A stretch of 7,746 nucleotides of DNA from Patescibacteria group bacterium (GTDB lineage: Bacteria > Patescibacteriota > Minisyncoccia > Phycocordibacterales > UBA5272): assembly GCA_030837425.1 (NCBI GenBank), contig JAUPLJ010000026.1:1-7746 (forward strand), given 5' to 3'. Positions 1-5,317 of this stretch are shown here, one piece after another (the first letter of the stretch is position 1; every line of letters begins with the position of its first letter). Under the pieces are notes generated by a model. The model saw nothing but the letters and a program-made list of their open reading frames with translations, searched no databases and had not been told where the DNA came from. The translations under genes and the position numbers were made by a program.

Positions 1-14
1 ATATATTTTTTCAT
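1..14 (-). CDS. Possible start of a further gene (fragment)
   Basis: A minus-strand ATG at 14 opens the frame M-K-K-Y before the window ends. It follows an extended -10 promoter about 60 bases upstream and has the A-rich early codons seen in the other genes. Only four codons are visible, so neither the product nor the reality of the gene can be judged. Confidence 0.25.
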
Positions 15-75
15 AATAAATTAATTCTATATTTAAATAATGTAAAGATTATTTGACTAAAATAATCATGATTGA

Positions 76-84
76 ATTATACCA
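76..84 (-). promoter_or_regulatory. Extended -10 promoter facing the left edge
   Basis: Minus-strand TGGTATAAT is a perfect -10 hexamer with TGn extension; a TTGCTA (97-102) stands 15 bases upstream. It lies just beyond the terminator of the 81-residue gene and points to a gene off the left edge. The expected leader contains an 8-bp inverted repeat (47-54 with 60-67). Confidence 0.45.
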
Positions 85-133
85 TTAAAAAATAAGTAGC
101 AAGTATATTATTCACAAAAATATAAAGTAAAAG

Positions 134-161
134 AATAACGCTGCAATATTGCAGCGTTATT
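134..161 (-). terminator. Terminator-like perfect 28-bp palindrome after the 81-residue gene
   Basis: A perfect palindrome with arms 134-147 and 148-161 and a GC core (AACGCTGC/GCAGCGTT) lies 16 bases after the stop. As RNA it folds with a short AT loop. The minus-strand tail is T-rich but interrupted (CTTTTACTTT). It serves well as a terminator, and being symmetrical it could also shield the gene from opposite transcription. Confidence 0.65.
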
Positions 162-177
162 ATCAACTAACCAAAAA

Positions 178-423
178 TTAAAAGAAATCAATTTTTTTAT
201 CTTTTATGGAATCCATTAGCCATATAAACCATACTCCGAAGCCAAGAAATAAGATATAAAAAAGATTATTAGGATTATCAACTATTGGAAATAAAAAGTT
301 TGTAAACCCTCCATAATCTTGATCCTGGCTCCCTGTCCTTACTAATCTTATAGTCATGTACAAAAGTATCCCTAACCAAAAAATTTTTGAAGTTAATAAA
401 TAAAATATTTTTTCTAATTTCAT
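178..423 (-). CDS. Small two-helix membrane protein of unknown function (81 residues)
   Basis: No family is recognised. The sequence starts with a short amphipathic segment (MKLEKIFYLLTSK). A helix at about 12-27 follows, then a polar outside or inside loop of about 25 residues with TGSQDQDYGG, then a strongly aromatic helix at about 53-70 (LFYILFLGFGVWFIWLMD), and the charged tail KDKKIDFF. There is no signal peptidase site and no cysteine. The well-formed promoter with an overlapping dyad and the palindromic hairpin just after the stop frame it as a monocistronic gene. It does not resemble the 72-residue protein in sequence, only in size and two-helix layout. Whether it relates to the surface genes to the right is unknown. 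Confidence 0.6.
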   Translation of the reverse strand: MKLEKIFYLLTSKIFWLGILLYMTIRLVRTGSQDQDYGGFTNFLFPIVDNPNNLFYILFLGFGVWFIWLMDSIKDKKIDFF

Positions 424-455
424 TTTAAAGAATTTAAATGTTACTAAATTTTAAT

Positions 456-488
456 ACTGAATATAGTATAGCATATATTATATTCAGT
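456..488. promoter_or_regulatory. Operator-like 10-bp inverted repeat across the promoter
   Basis: ACTGAATATA (456-465) and its exact complement (479-488) are separated by 13 bases. The left arm touches the -10 box and start site, and the right arm ends at the -35 box. A dimeric repressor bound here would block the promoter. No regulator gene is visible in the window. As RNA the dyad would not be transcribed in full, which favours a DNA-binding role. Confidence 0.5.
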
Positions 489-493
489 GTCAA
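465..493 (-). promoter_or_regulatory. Promoter of the 81-residue membrane protein gene
   Basis: Minus-strand TTGACA (488-493), a 17-base spacer, then TATACT (465-470), with a TG one base before the -10. This is the best sigma-70-type promoter in the window. Transcription would start near 458, about 35 bases before the ATG at 423. Confidence 0.75.
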
Positions 494-503
494 GTGTATA
501 TAA

Positions 504-601
504 AATAAAAAAAGTCGTTAATCGACACATATTATATCAATAATGATATCGTCTGTGTAAACTACGACGATATATTGAATAAAATGTATAAATTAACGAC
601 T
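504..601 (-). terminator. Large imperfect hairpin with T tract; terminator or small structured RNA
   Basis: Outer arms 513-522 and 592-601 are a perfect 10-bp inverted repeat. Inside, 527-541 pairs imperfectly with 574-587, and an 8-bp perfect apical stem (546-553 with 566-573) carries a 12-nt loop. About 30 base pairs form one long hairpin. On the minus strand the 3' arm runs straight into a T tract, as at an intrinsic terminator, 14 bases after the stop of the 72-residue gene. It is far larger than the other terminators here, so it may also be a stable RNA or a small palindromic repeat element. A TGATATAAT string (531-539) lies inside it. Confidence 0.6.
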
Positions 602-607
602 CGTTAA
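593..607. repeat. Dyad TTAACGA-C-TCGTTAA
   Basis: Perfect 7-bp arms around one base, directly after the stop of the 72-residue protein gene and overlapping the outer arm of the large hairpin below. Its TTAACG core recurs at 851-862 and, as CGTTAA, at 516-521. Confidence 0.4.
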
Positions 608-615
608 ATAAAGCA

Positions 616-834
616 TTAAGCTTCATCTTTTTTCTTTCCTTTAAAGTAGACGATAGCTACTATTAACAGGATAATAATTAATCCTGGGCTTCTTTGAGAT
701 TGCATATTAAATGCATTGCCTATTCCTCCAAAAATTGAAGCCATTCCATTCCATAAAGTTGGAGCGAAAATAAAAGAAAGAATTACTATAGCTACAACTC
801 CACCAGGAATAGTAGACTTTTTTTCTTCTGCCAT
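616..834 (-). CDS. Small two-helix membrane protein of unknown function (72 residues)
   Basis: I do not recognise a family. The charged N-terminus MAEEKKS is followed by a hydrophobic stretch at about 12-36 that begins IPGG, then a Gly-rich turn (GGIGNAF at 37-43) and polar residues QSQRS, then a second helix at about 51-65 ending in the basic tail FKGKKKDEA. Topology is most likely a hairpin with both ends inside, given the lysines at each end. There is no signal peptidase site and no cysteine. The gene is credible because a TTGACA/TATACT promoter lies upstream, a large hairpin with a T tract begins 14 bases after the stop, and no competing frame is open on the other strand. A small pilin-like subunit, a holin-like or a stress peptide are all conceivable, but none is shown. 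Confidence 0.6.
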   Translation of the reverse strand: MAEEKKSTIPGGVVAIVILSFIFAPTLWNGMASIFGGIGNAFNMQSQRSPGLIIILLIVAIVYFKGKKKDEA

Positions 835-850
835 AAAATAAGTTTTTAAA

Positions 851-862
851 TTTAACGTTAAA
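851..862. repeat. Perfect 12-bp palindrome TTTAACGTTAAA
   Basis: A perfect dyad 17 bases upstream of the ATG of the 72-residue protein gene. It shares the TTAACG core with two dyads downstream of that gene. It may be a regulator site or chance in AT-rich DNA. Confidence 0.35.
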
Positions 863-865
863 GAT

Positions 866-904
866 TTGTTCTATGAGCAGGCATTCACCTCGGACAAAGA
901 ACAA
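866..904 (-). promoter_or_regulatory. Structured 5' leader of the 72-residue protein gene
   Basis: Within the leader, 7-bp perfect arms (866-872 and 898-904) enclose 25 bases, 13 of them G or C, far above the surrounding DNA. Inside, AGG/CCT (888-890 with 879-881) can pair around a 6-nt loop. The loop strand carries GAGGTG on the RNA, the only strong Shine-Dalgarno-like string I see near a start in the window, but it lies more than 50 bases from the annotated ATG. An 8-codon frame MPAHRTNL begins 1 base after it, too close for normal initiation. It may be a cis-regulatory RNA; it matches no riboswitch class I know. Confidence 0.4.
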
Positions 905-922
905 TTTGATATATCTGCATAC

Positions 923-950
923 AGTATATACTAAATAAAATATTTGTCAA
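923..950 (-). promoter_or_regulatory. Promoter of the 72-residue membrane protein gene
   Basis: On the minus strand a perfect -35 TTGACA (945-950) is followed after 16 bases by TATACT (923-928). Transcription would start near 916, giving a leader of about 80 bases before the ATG at 834. That is much longer than the leaders inferred for the larger genes here. Confidence 0.7.
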
Positions 951-979
951 GTAAAATAAGTAGGAATCTTAACAAATAC

Positions 980-1012
980 TAATAAAACCCTTATAAAATA
1001 AGGGTTTTATTA
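980..1012 (-). terminator. Intrinsic terminator of the peptidoglycan-binding operon
   Basis: A perfect 15-bp inverted repeat (980-994 and 998-1012) with an AAA centre and a GGG/CCC core lies 58 bases after the last stop of the operon. The minus-strand 3' side is T-rich. It is close to symmetrical and could stop transcription from either side. Confidence 0.8.
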
Positions 1013-1070
1013 ATAATCTTACCATTCTTAGAATGATTTTTAACAACTTTTTGTATTATAACTACACTAA

Positions 1071-1886
1071 TTAATTTTCTTCTTCTGTAAGAAACTTAGA
1101 ATAAATACATTCCTTTGCAATTCCAGAAGTAAAAGCTTTCCAAGTATTTGTGTCTATTATCCCAGTTGGACTTAAATTATTATCTTTTTGAAATTGTTTT
1201 ACTATGTAAGCATCCTCTTTACCATAATTAGTGCCTATAGAATTAACTCCAAGTGGAAAACATTTATATAGTGTTAAATAATGATTTATTTTTTTGGCTT
1301 GATCTTTTGTAATAGGGTCACCAGGATACACATCGGAATCAAAATCTTTGCTTTGGTCTTTTTGTGGATCAGAAGATGGCTCAGAAGTTTTTTGCTCAAA
1401 TGGATCCTCAGATGGATCAAGACTTTTTTTCTCAAATGGACCAGAAGGTGTCCAAGGCTGTGGTGATTGTCCACCTGAAGGTGGTATAAATTCTACGCTT
1501 TTGATTTGAATATTGCTATCATTTTGAAGACCGAGAAAATCTTGAGCCAGTCTTATAATTCCCCATGTTGAAACTATGACAAATAATGCGATGAGTCCCC
1601 AAAGCATAGCCTCTTTATCTTTTTGAAGTCTTGAATCGTCTCCATTAGATCTATCGTAAAGAAATCTGACAACTCCCCAAAAAAATAATACGAAGCCGGC
1701 CGTCATGAGCAACGTGGTAGCCGAAGTTAAAATATTATTTGTTATATTGTTTGCTGCTGCTTTAAAATTTAAAGAGCCTTGTAAACCATTGTCTGTCTGT
1801 GCAAAAGAATTATTAATTTCTATTAAAAATACCGAGAGAGTTAAGATGGTTATTTTTAAAATATTTTTTAATTTATTTATTTTCAT
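1071..1886 (-). CDS. Paralogous two-helix membrane protein with one peptidoglycan-binding-like domain
   Basis: 271 residues, second gene of the pair. A signal peptide spans about 1-29 (cleavage near SFA-Q). Membrane helices at about 57-77 and 96-115 surround a charged loop, DRSNGDDSRLQKDKEAM. The following linker is Pro/Ser/acid-rich and contains a degenerate 12-residue tandem repeat: PFEKKSLDPSED (150-161), PFEQKTSEPSSD (162-173) and a worn third copy, PQKDQSKDFDSD (174-185). The C-terminal region (about 192-255) is a single, weaker PG_binding_1-like domain ending with AYIVKQFQKDN and the turn TGIIDTNTWKAF. Cys209 and Cys260 flank it and could pair outside the cell. Topology is the same as in the upstream paralogue, with the wall-binding part outside. 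It lacks one of the two binding repeats of its paralogue. No Shine-Dalgarno precedes the ATG, so it probably depends on translation or transcription from the upstream gene. Confidence 0.8.
   Translation of the reverse strand: MKINKLKNILKITILTLSVFLIEINNSFAQTDNGLQGSLNFKAAANNITNNILTSATTLLMTAGFVLFFWGVVRFLYDRSNGDDSRLQKDKEAMLWGLIALFVIVSTWGIIRLAQDFLGLQNDSNIQIKSVEFIPPSGGQSPQPWTPSGPFEKKSLDPSEDPFEQKTSEPSSDPQKDQSKDFDSDVYPGDPITKDQAKKINHYLTLYKCFPLGVNSIGTNYGKEDAYIVKQFQKDNNLSPTGIIDTNTWKAFTSGIAKECIYSKFLTEEEN
1332..1439 (-). repeat. Three-copy 36-bp coding tandem repeat in the linker
   Basis: Copies at 1404-1439, 1368-1403 and 1332-1367 encode 12-residue units rich in Pro, Ser, Asp and Glu. The first two are clearly related in protein and DNA (shared TCAAATGGA-type blocks on the plus strand); the third is strongly diverged. 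The repeat extends the spacer between membrane and wall-binding domain, and its copy number could vary between strains. Confidence 0.65.
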
Positions 1887-1891
1887 AAATT

Positions 1892-2995
1892 TTAATTATT
1901 ACCATTTTCTATAAACATGATCACTGCTTTTGTAGATGGGCCAACCAAGTTGTCCTCTTTTAAATAATATTTAGCTTGAAAAGCTTTTACTGCTACTGAT
2001 GTTTTTCCGCCATAAATACCATCTACTCCATCTTTATTGGGGCCTGTAGTTCCTAAATTATAACTTTGTTTTAAAAATAACTGAAGCTTTGATACCATTC
2101 CGTCAGTATTAGCGTCTGTCGATTGTCCACTGGTCATAATATTTGGCCAAAGGTATACATTATATGTATCTCCTTTTTCTGGAGCCGCATTCATGTATTC
2201 ATAAAGAATCACAGCCTTTGTCCCCTGACCAATTATTCCATCCTGAGCTAAAGCATTATCTTTTTGAAAAGCTTTTACTGCAGCTGTTGTGTCTGGGCCA
2301 AATTTTCCATCAACTCCAGCAGATCCTATATTATAATTTTTATCTAATAAAAATTGTTGTAGCTGAGCTGTCTCTACAGAATTGCCAGACATCCCGGCTT
2401 TTAAAGGCAGGTTCCACATTCTTATACTTTTTATATCATATGTACCATCAACTACTGTTTCTGTAGTATCTAGTTTTGCTGTAGTATCATCAAATTTACC
2501 ACCTGTCTTTATCCCTCCTTCGCTTACCGCTCCTCCGGATTTGTCACAGCTTTCATCTATACAAATTTTTGGAAGTTTTATGTCTCCGCTATTTTCAATT
2601 CCTAAAAATCCTTGAAACATTTTTATTATTCCCCAAACAGAAATAACAACAAAGAGTGCTGCGAGCCCCCAGCCCATAGCTTCTTTATCTTTTTTTAGAT
2701 CTTCATCTTTTCCGTTTGCTCTATCAAAAATAAATCTTACAAGCCCCCATAAAAATAATACGAAAGCAGCACTAGATAATAAAAGGACCAAATTACCTCC
2801 GATATTCTCAGTAATATTTTTAATTAATTTTCCAGTATTAGAAATACTAGTATTAGCTATAGCCAAATAATCTGTACTAGGTGTATCAGGAGAAGAGGAG
2901 GCTGTTATTTGAGCATTTGAGTGAATAAAATTAAAAACTGAAAAAGAAACAAAAAACAAAAAATATTTAAATCGGAATGAAAAATTTTTAGTCAT
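1892..2995 (-). CDS. Signal-peptide, two-helix membrane protein with two peptidoglycan-binding domains
   Basis: 367 residues. A signal peptide covers about 1-29 (hydrophobic 11-24, cleavage near SNA-Q). Two membrane helices at about 68-89 and 108-128 flank a charged loop, DRANGKDEDLKKDKEAMG. The predicted topology puts the loop inside and both ends outside. A Gly/Thr-rich linker (about 137-195) contains Cys145 and Cys150. Two PG_binding_1-type repeats follow, at about 201-263 and 290-359. Both have the family pattern: 'V..LQ.FL...Y', then 'GVDG.(F/Y)G..T..AVKAFQ', then '(I/V)G..TKAVI'. The protein would bind cell-wall peptidoglycan while seated in the membrane. Residues 78-141 match residues 65-128 of the next gene's product at 39 of 64 positions, so the two are paralogues. 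The helix hairpin also resembles the second half of the pilin-like protein upstream. The stop lies 5 bases before the next ATG, so the pair is an operon. There is no catalytic domain. Confidence 0.85.
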   Translation of the reverse strand: MTKNFSFRFKYFLFFVSFSVFNFIHSNAQITASSSPDTPSTDYLAIANTSISNTGKLIKNITENIGGNLVLLLSSAAFVLFLWGLVRFIFDRANGKDEDLKKDKEAMGWGLAALFVVISVWGIIKMFQGFLGIENSGDIKLPKICIDESCDKSGGAVSEGGIKTGGKFDDTTAKLDTTETVVDGTYDIKSIRMWNLPLKAGMSGNSVETAQLQQFLLDKNYNIGSAGVDGKFGPDTTAAVKAFQKDNALAQDGIIGQGTKAVILYEYMNAAPEKGDTYNVYLWPNIMTSGQSTDANTDGMVSKLQLFLKQSYNLGTTGPNKDGVDGIYGGKTSVAVKAFQAKYYLKEDNLVGPSTKAVIMFIENGNN

Positions 2996-3018
2996 AATTA
3001 ATTTTTATTAATGTTTAA

Positions 3019-3050
3019 ATTATATCATATATAAAAAACAGATTATTCAA
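3019..3050 (-). promoter_or_regulatory. Promoter of the peptidoglycan-binding gene pair
   Basis: Minus-strand TGATATAAT at 3019-3027 is an extended -10 box identical to the one before the solute-binding gene. A TTGAAT at 3045-3050 lies 20 bases upstream of the hexamer, too far for an ideal -35, so the extended -10 probably carries the promoter. Transcription would begin about 17 bases before the ATG at 2995. The 96-base gap to the preceding gene supports a separate transcription unit. Confidence 0.55.
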
Positions 3051-3060
3051 ATTTTAATCT
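3032..3060 (-). terminator. Weak possible terminator after the pilin-like gene
   Basis: On the minus strand AGATTA (3055-3060) and TAATCT (3040-3045) form a 6-bp AT-rich stem with a 9-nt loop, followed by G and six Ts. The stem is weak and the site overlaps the upstream part of the next promoter, so it could be fortuitous. Confidence 0.3.
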
Positions 3061-3091
3061 AATACTGTTATTTTAATGACTTAAATATACT

Positions 3092-3925
3092 TTAACTTAT
3101 TATGCTTTGTATCGTAGATAAGACCATATTTAATAAGAGTGGAGCAGCTACTGCGATAGCTATTGCAATAAGCACCCAGGTTCCAAATTTCTTAGCAGAA
3201 GCAAGCTCTTCTGGATTACCTTCTGCTTTTACAAATCTAAATCCTGCCCAGATGACTCCCATAACTAATATTGGTGCGACAATATAATTAATTATAAATT
3301 TTACTGTCTTTTGTAAAATTGTAATAAAATTTTGCTGTGGAAATAAATCTACATATTGATTACTTGTACTTGCTGTAGTTGAAGATTGGGCGAGAGCGTG
3401 CGACACAAAACTAAAATCATTGAAAGTAAAAATTTGTTTTAAAACATCTAATATATTTTGATTAAATCCAAAAGATACTAAAGCTGCGAAGATTATACTT
3501 ACCGCGACAACTAGAATGACTATGGCTATAACTCCATTCTTAAAAATCTTTTTTAATTTTTGTCTATATTCTGGTACATCTCCATAAAACACTAGGCCCA
3601 CTCCAGCATAAATCGTGTATCCAACTACAACAATCATCACAGCGTATATTAATAGATCTCTTATAGGCTTTATCATTCCAAATAAATCTTGAAGTGTACA
3701 GGGAGGTCCATCTTGATGTGCACATGGAGGAACGAGGCCTTTACCATCTGCATTGATTTTAGAAATGTCTGGTGCGCCAGTATTTGCACTAGACGGGTCT
3801 GCAGCAAATGAAAATGAAATAGGGCTAAGAATGATTAATAAAAAGAAAATAGCTGTGATCTTTTTAAATAAATTTTTAAAATTTTCTTTTGAAATCTTTT
3901 TCATAAATTTTTTAATTTTGTCCAT
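3092..3925 (-). CDS. Tandem VirB2/TrbC-like pilin-type membrane protein
   Basis: 277 residues. A basic N-terminus and hydrophobic core (22-39) ending SFSFA-A look like a signal peptide cut near 41-42. Two similar halves follow. The first has helices at about 89-113 and 131-152 around a short basic loop (EYRQKLKKIFKN). The second has helices at about 207-232 and 248-275 around a polar loop (KAEGNPEELASAKK). The pair of helices joined by a short charged loop, with GNPEELASAKK, is what one sees in TrbC/VirB2 pilin subunits of type IV secretion and conjugative pili. Both termini and the middle linker should face outside. Cys68 and Cys76, each preceded by PP, could form a disulfide. Between the halves, SHALAQ at 175-180 resembles a second signal peptidase site. 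An alternative start at Met8 (3904) would remove the 14-base overlap with the upstream gene; the signal peptide survives either choice. The pilin role is inferred from architecture. Confidence 0.75.
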   Translation of the reverse strand: MDKIKKFMKKISKENFKNLFKKITAIFFLLIILSPISFSFAADPSSANTGAPDISKINADGKGLVPPCAHQDGPPCTLQDLFGMIKPIRDLLIYAVMIVVVGYTIYAGVGLVFYGDVPEYRQKLKKIFKNGVIAIVILVVAVSIIFAALVSFGFNQNILDVLKQIFTFNDFSFVSHALAQSSTTASTSNQYVDLFPQQNFITILQKTVKFIINYIVAPILVMGVIWAGFRFVKAEGNPEELASAKKFGTWVLIAIAIAVAAPLLLNMVLSTIQSIIS

Positions 3926-5282
3926 TATACACCGCTTGAAGATTATCTGAAAATTGCTTACTTGCCTCTACTGTGCTCTTTTCTCCATTAAAAATTTGTC
4001 TCACGGCTTCTCTCATTAGTGATTCTAGATCTGTCCTGTGTAAATCATAAAATGTCTTGCTAATCAATGCGCTAGTGCCAAATATTTCTGCTCCTTGATC
4101 ACCAGAAGAAATTGCACTAGAAATATTATCTTTTAAAGCAGATACAGCTCCTGTCACACCTGTCAGATTTTGACTAAATGGGCCAGTCGCAAGAGAAACC
4201 ATGACTTTATAAGCGAGACTATCCTCGCTTGCATTTGGACTTGTGCGAAGCATAAATATTGTATTTAATTTACCAAAAGTTGCGGTGGATTTAGTCCCAT
4301 CTGCTTGTGGTAGATATGAATAATTAAAATATAATTTTTGATTTGCGGATTTAATATATCCCGCTTCACTCGCATATCCAATATAAAAAGCAAGGTTGCC
4401 AGAAATAAATTGAGATAATGCGTCTGGAGATGTCGCGTTCCAATTATAAGTATTTTTTTGAGTATCAGAAAAATCTTTTGTAAAAGCAAGGGCTGCATTT
4501 AATGGAGAAATCCCTCCGTCTGTAGTACTCTGATCAACTAATACTCTATAAGCCGCGATGCTATTTCCATTGCCATCTTTTGTTGCATATTGCTCTACTG
4601 GAGTTTGGCCTTGCTGAAATATCATAGAAAGAATAATATCTGTAGCATGAGGAATATTGTCGTAGGTCCCAAAAGCGATAGTTGAAAGAATTATATTTCC
4701 ATTGCTATCTTTTTTTGTAATCTTACTATTATAATTATATAAATCCATCCATGATTTTGGTGGAGATGTAAATCCATTACTTGAAAGAATATCACTATTA
4801 TAATAAAGGACTAGCGGGTCTACAGATATTGGAAGTGCTATATATCCATAAGGAGGATATATAAGTATGGCTCCGGCATCTACAAAACTGCTTCTATATG
4901 TCGCCTCTGGAATTGTAGCTACACTTACAGGATAAAGCCTTGAGAGATTTGAAAATGCAATTTCTGCTGGGGCGATTATTAGATCTGGGCCGATACCATC
5001 CGCTAAAGCGGAAATTAATTTACTATTTATTTGATTATAAGGGACTTCTTTATACTCCATCGAATATGTTCCAGCGGCTTTATCAAAAGCATTTACAAAA
5101 TCAGTCATAGATCCTTGAGGAATAGTGCCCCAAACAGTGACAATACCAGTGAGTTTTTTGGATGAAGAGGATGAGCCGAAAAAAGGAATTTTGCCAGAAA
5201 AGCCGAGTACGGCGATAACGATCGCAAATATTCCTACTCCAAATAAAATACTTTTAAAATCTAAAAATTTCTTGAAATCCAT
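3912..5282 (-). CDS. Membrane-anchored family 1 extracellular solute-binding protein
   Basis: The 456-residue product looks like the ligand-binding component of an ABC importer for sugars or related solutes. One hydrophobic segment at about 11-35 is followed by a Ser-rich linker (SSSSSKK at 37-43). There is no lipobox cysteine and no clear signal peptidase site, so the protein is probably held by an uncleaved N-terminal anchor with the binding domain outside. The mature part opens with the strand typical of the SBP_bac_1 fold (GIVTVWGTI, 46-54). ALADGIGPDLIIAP at 92-105 matches the family's 'aaGxxPDl' segment, and FISGNLAFYIGYASE at 292-306 its 'F..GkaAm.i.g' segment. No permease or ATPase gene lies in the window, so either the importer is elsewhere or the protein is an orphan receptor. 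The pilin-like gene starts 14 bases inside its 3' end, which points to co-transcription. No Shine-Dalgarno is seen at the start. Confidence 0.85.
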   Translation of the reverse strand: MDFKKFLDFKSILFGVGIFAIVIAVLGFSGKIPFFGSSSSSKKLTGIVTVWGTIPQGSMTDFVNAFDKAAGTYSMEYKEVPYNQINSKLISALADGIGPDLIIAPAEIAFSNLSRLYPVSVATIPEATYRSSFVDAGAILIYPPYGYIALPISVDPLVLYYNSDILSSNGFTSPPKSWMDLYNYNSKITKKDSNGNIILSTIAFGTYDNIPHATDIILSMIFQQGQTPVEQYATKDGNGNSIAAYRVLVDQSTTDGGISPLNAALAFTKDFSDTQKNTYNWNATSPDALSQFISGNLAFYIGYASEAGYIKSANQKLYFNYSYLPQADGTKSTATFGKLNTIFMLRTSPNASEDSLAYKVMVSLATGPFSQNLTGVTGAVSALKDNISSAISSGDQGAEIFGTSALISKTFYDLHRTDLESLMREAVRQIFNGEKSTVEASKQFSDNLQAVYNGQN

Positions 5283-5301
5283 AAATAATAATTATTATAA
5301 G

Positions 5302-5310
5302 ATTATATCA
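5302..5310 (-). promoter_or_regulatory. Extended -10 promoter before the solute-binding protein gene
   Basis: Minus-strand TGATATAAT, a perfect -10 hexamer with the TGn extension, sits in the 35-base gap between the methyltransferase stop and the next ATG. Transcription would start about 12 bases before the ATG. No terminator is seen in this gap, so read-through from the methyltransferase gene is also possible. Confidence 0.55.
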
Positions 5311-5317
5311 CGAAAGA

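Noticed and set aside
53..83. Plus-strand promoter-like TTGACT with TATACC
   Set aside because: The spacing is 19 bases, the -10 is poor and no plus-strand gene follows; the minus-strand extended -10 in the same place is much better.
513..601. Large hairpin as an insertion sequence or MITE
   Set aside because: No convincing target-site duplication flanks the arms and no second copy is present in the window, so it is left as a terminator or structured RNA with the repeat idea open.
707..904. 65-residue frame overlapping the start of the 72-residue gene
   Set aside because: It reads through the structured leader, has an erratic composition rich in Trp, Cys and Asn, and conflicts with the better supported 72-residue frame.
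1023..1035. Short dyad CATTC-TTA-GAATG followed by T residues on the plus strand
   Set aside because: Only 5 bp per arm, and no plus-strand gene ends there; the strong 980-1012 hairpin next to it explains termination of the minus-strand operon.
2143..2615. Plus-strand open frames opposite the first peptidoglycan-binding gene
   Set aside because: They lie inside a well-supported minus-strand gene with recognisable domains and have no promoter or family features of their own.
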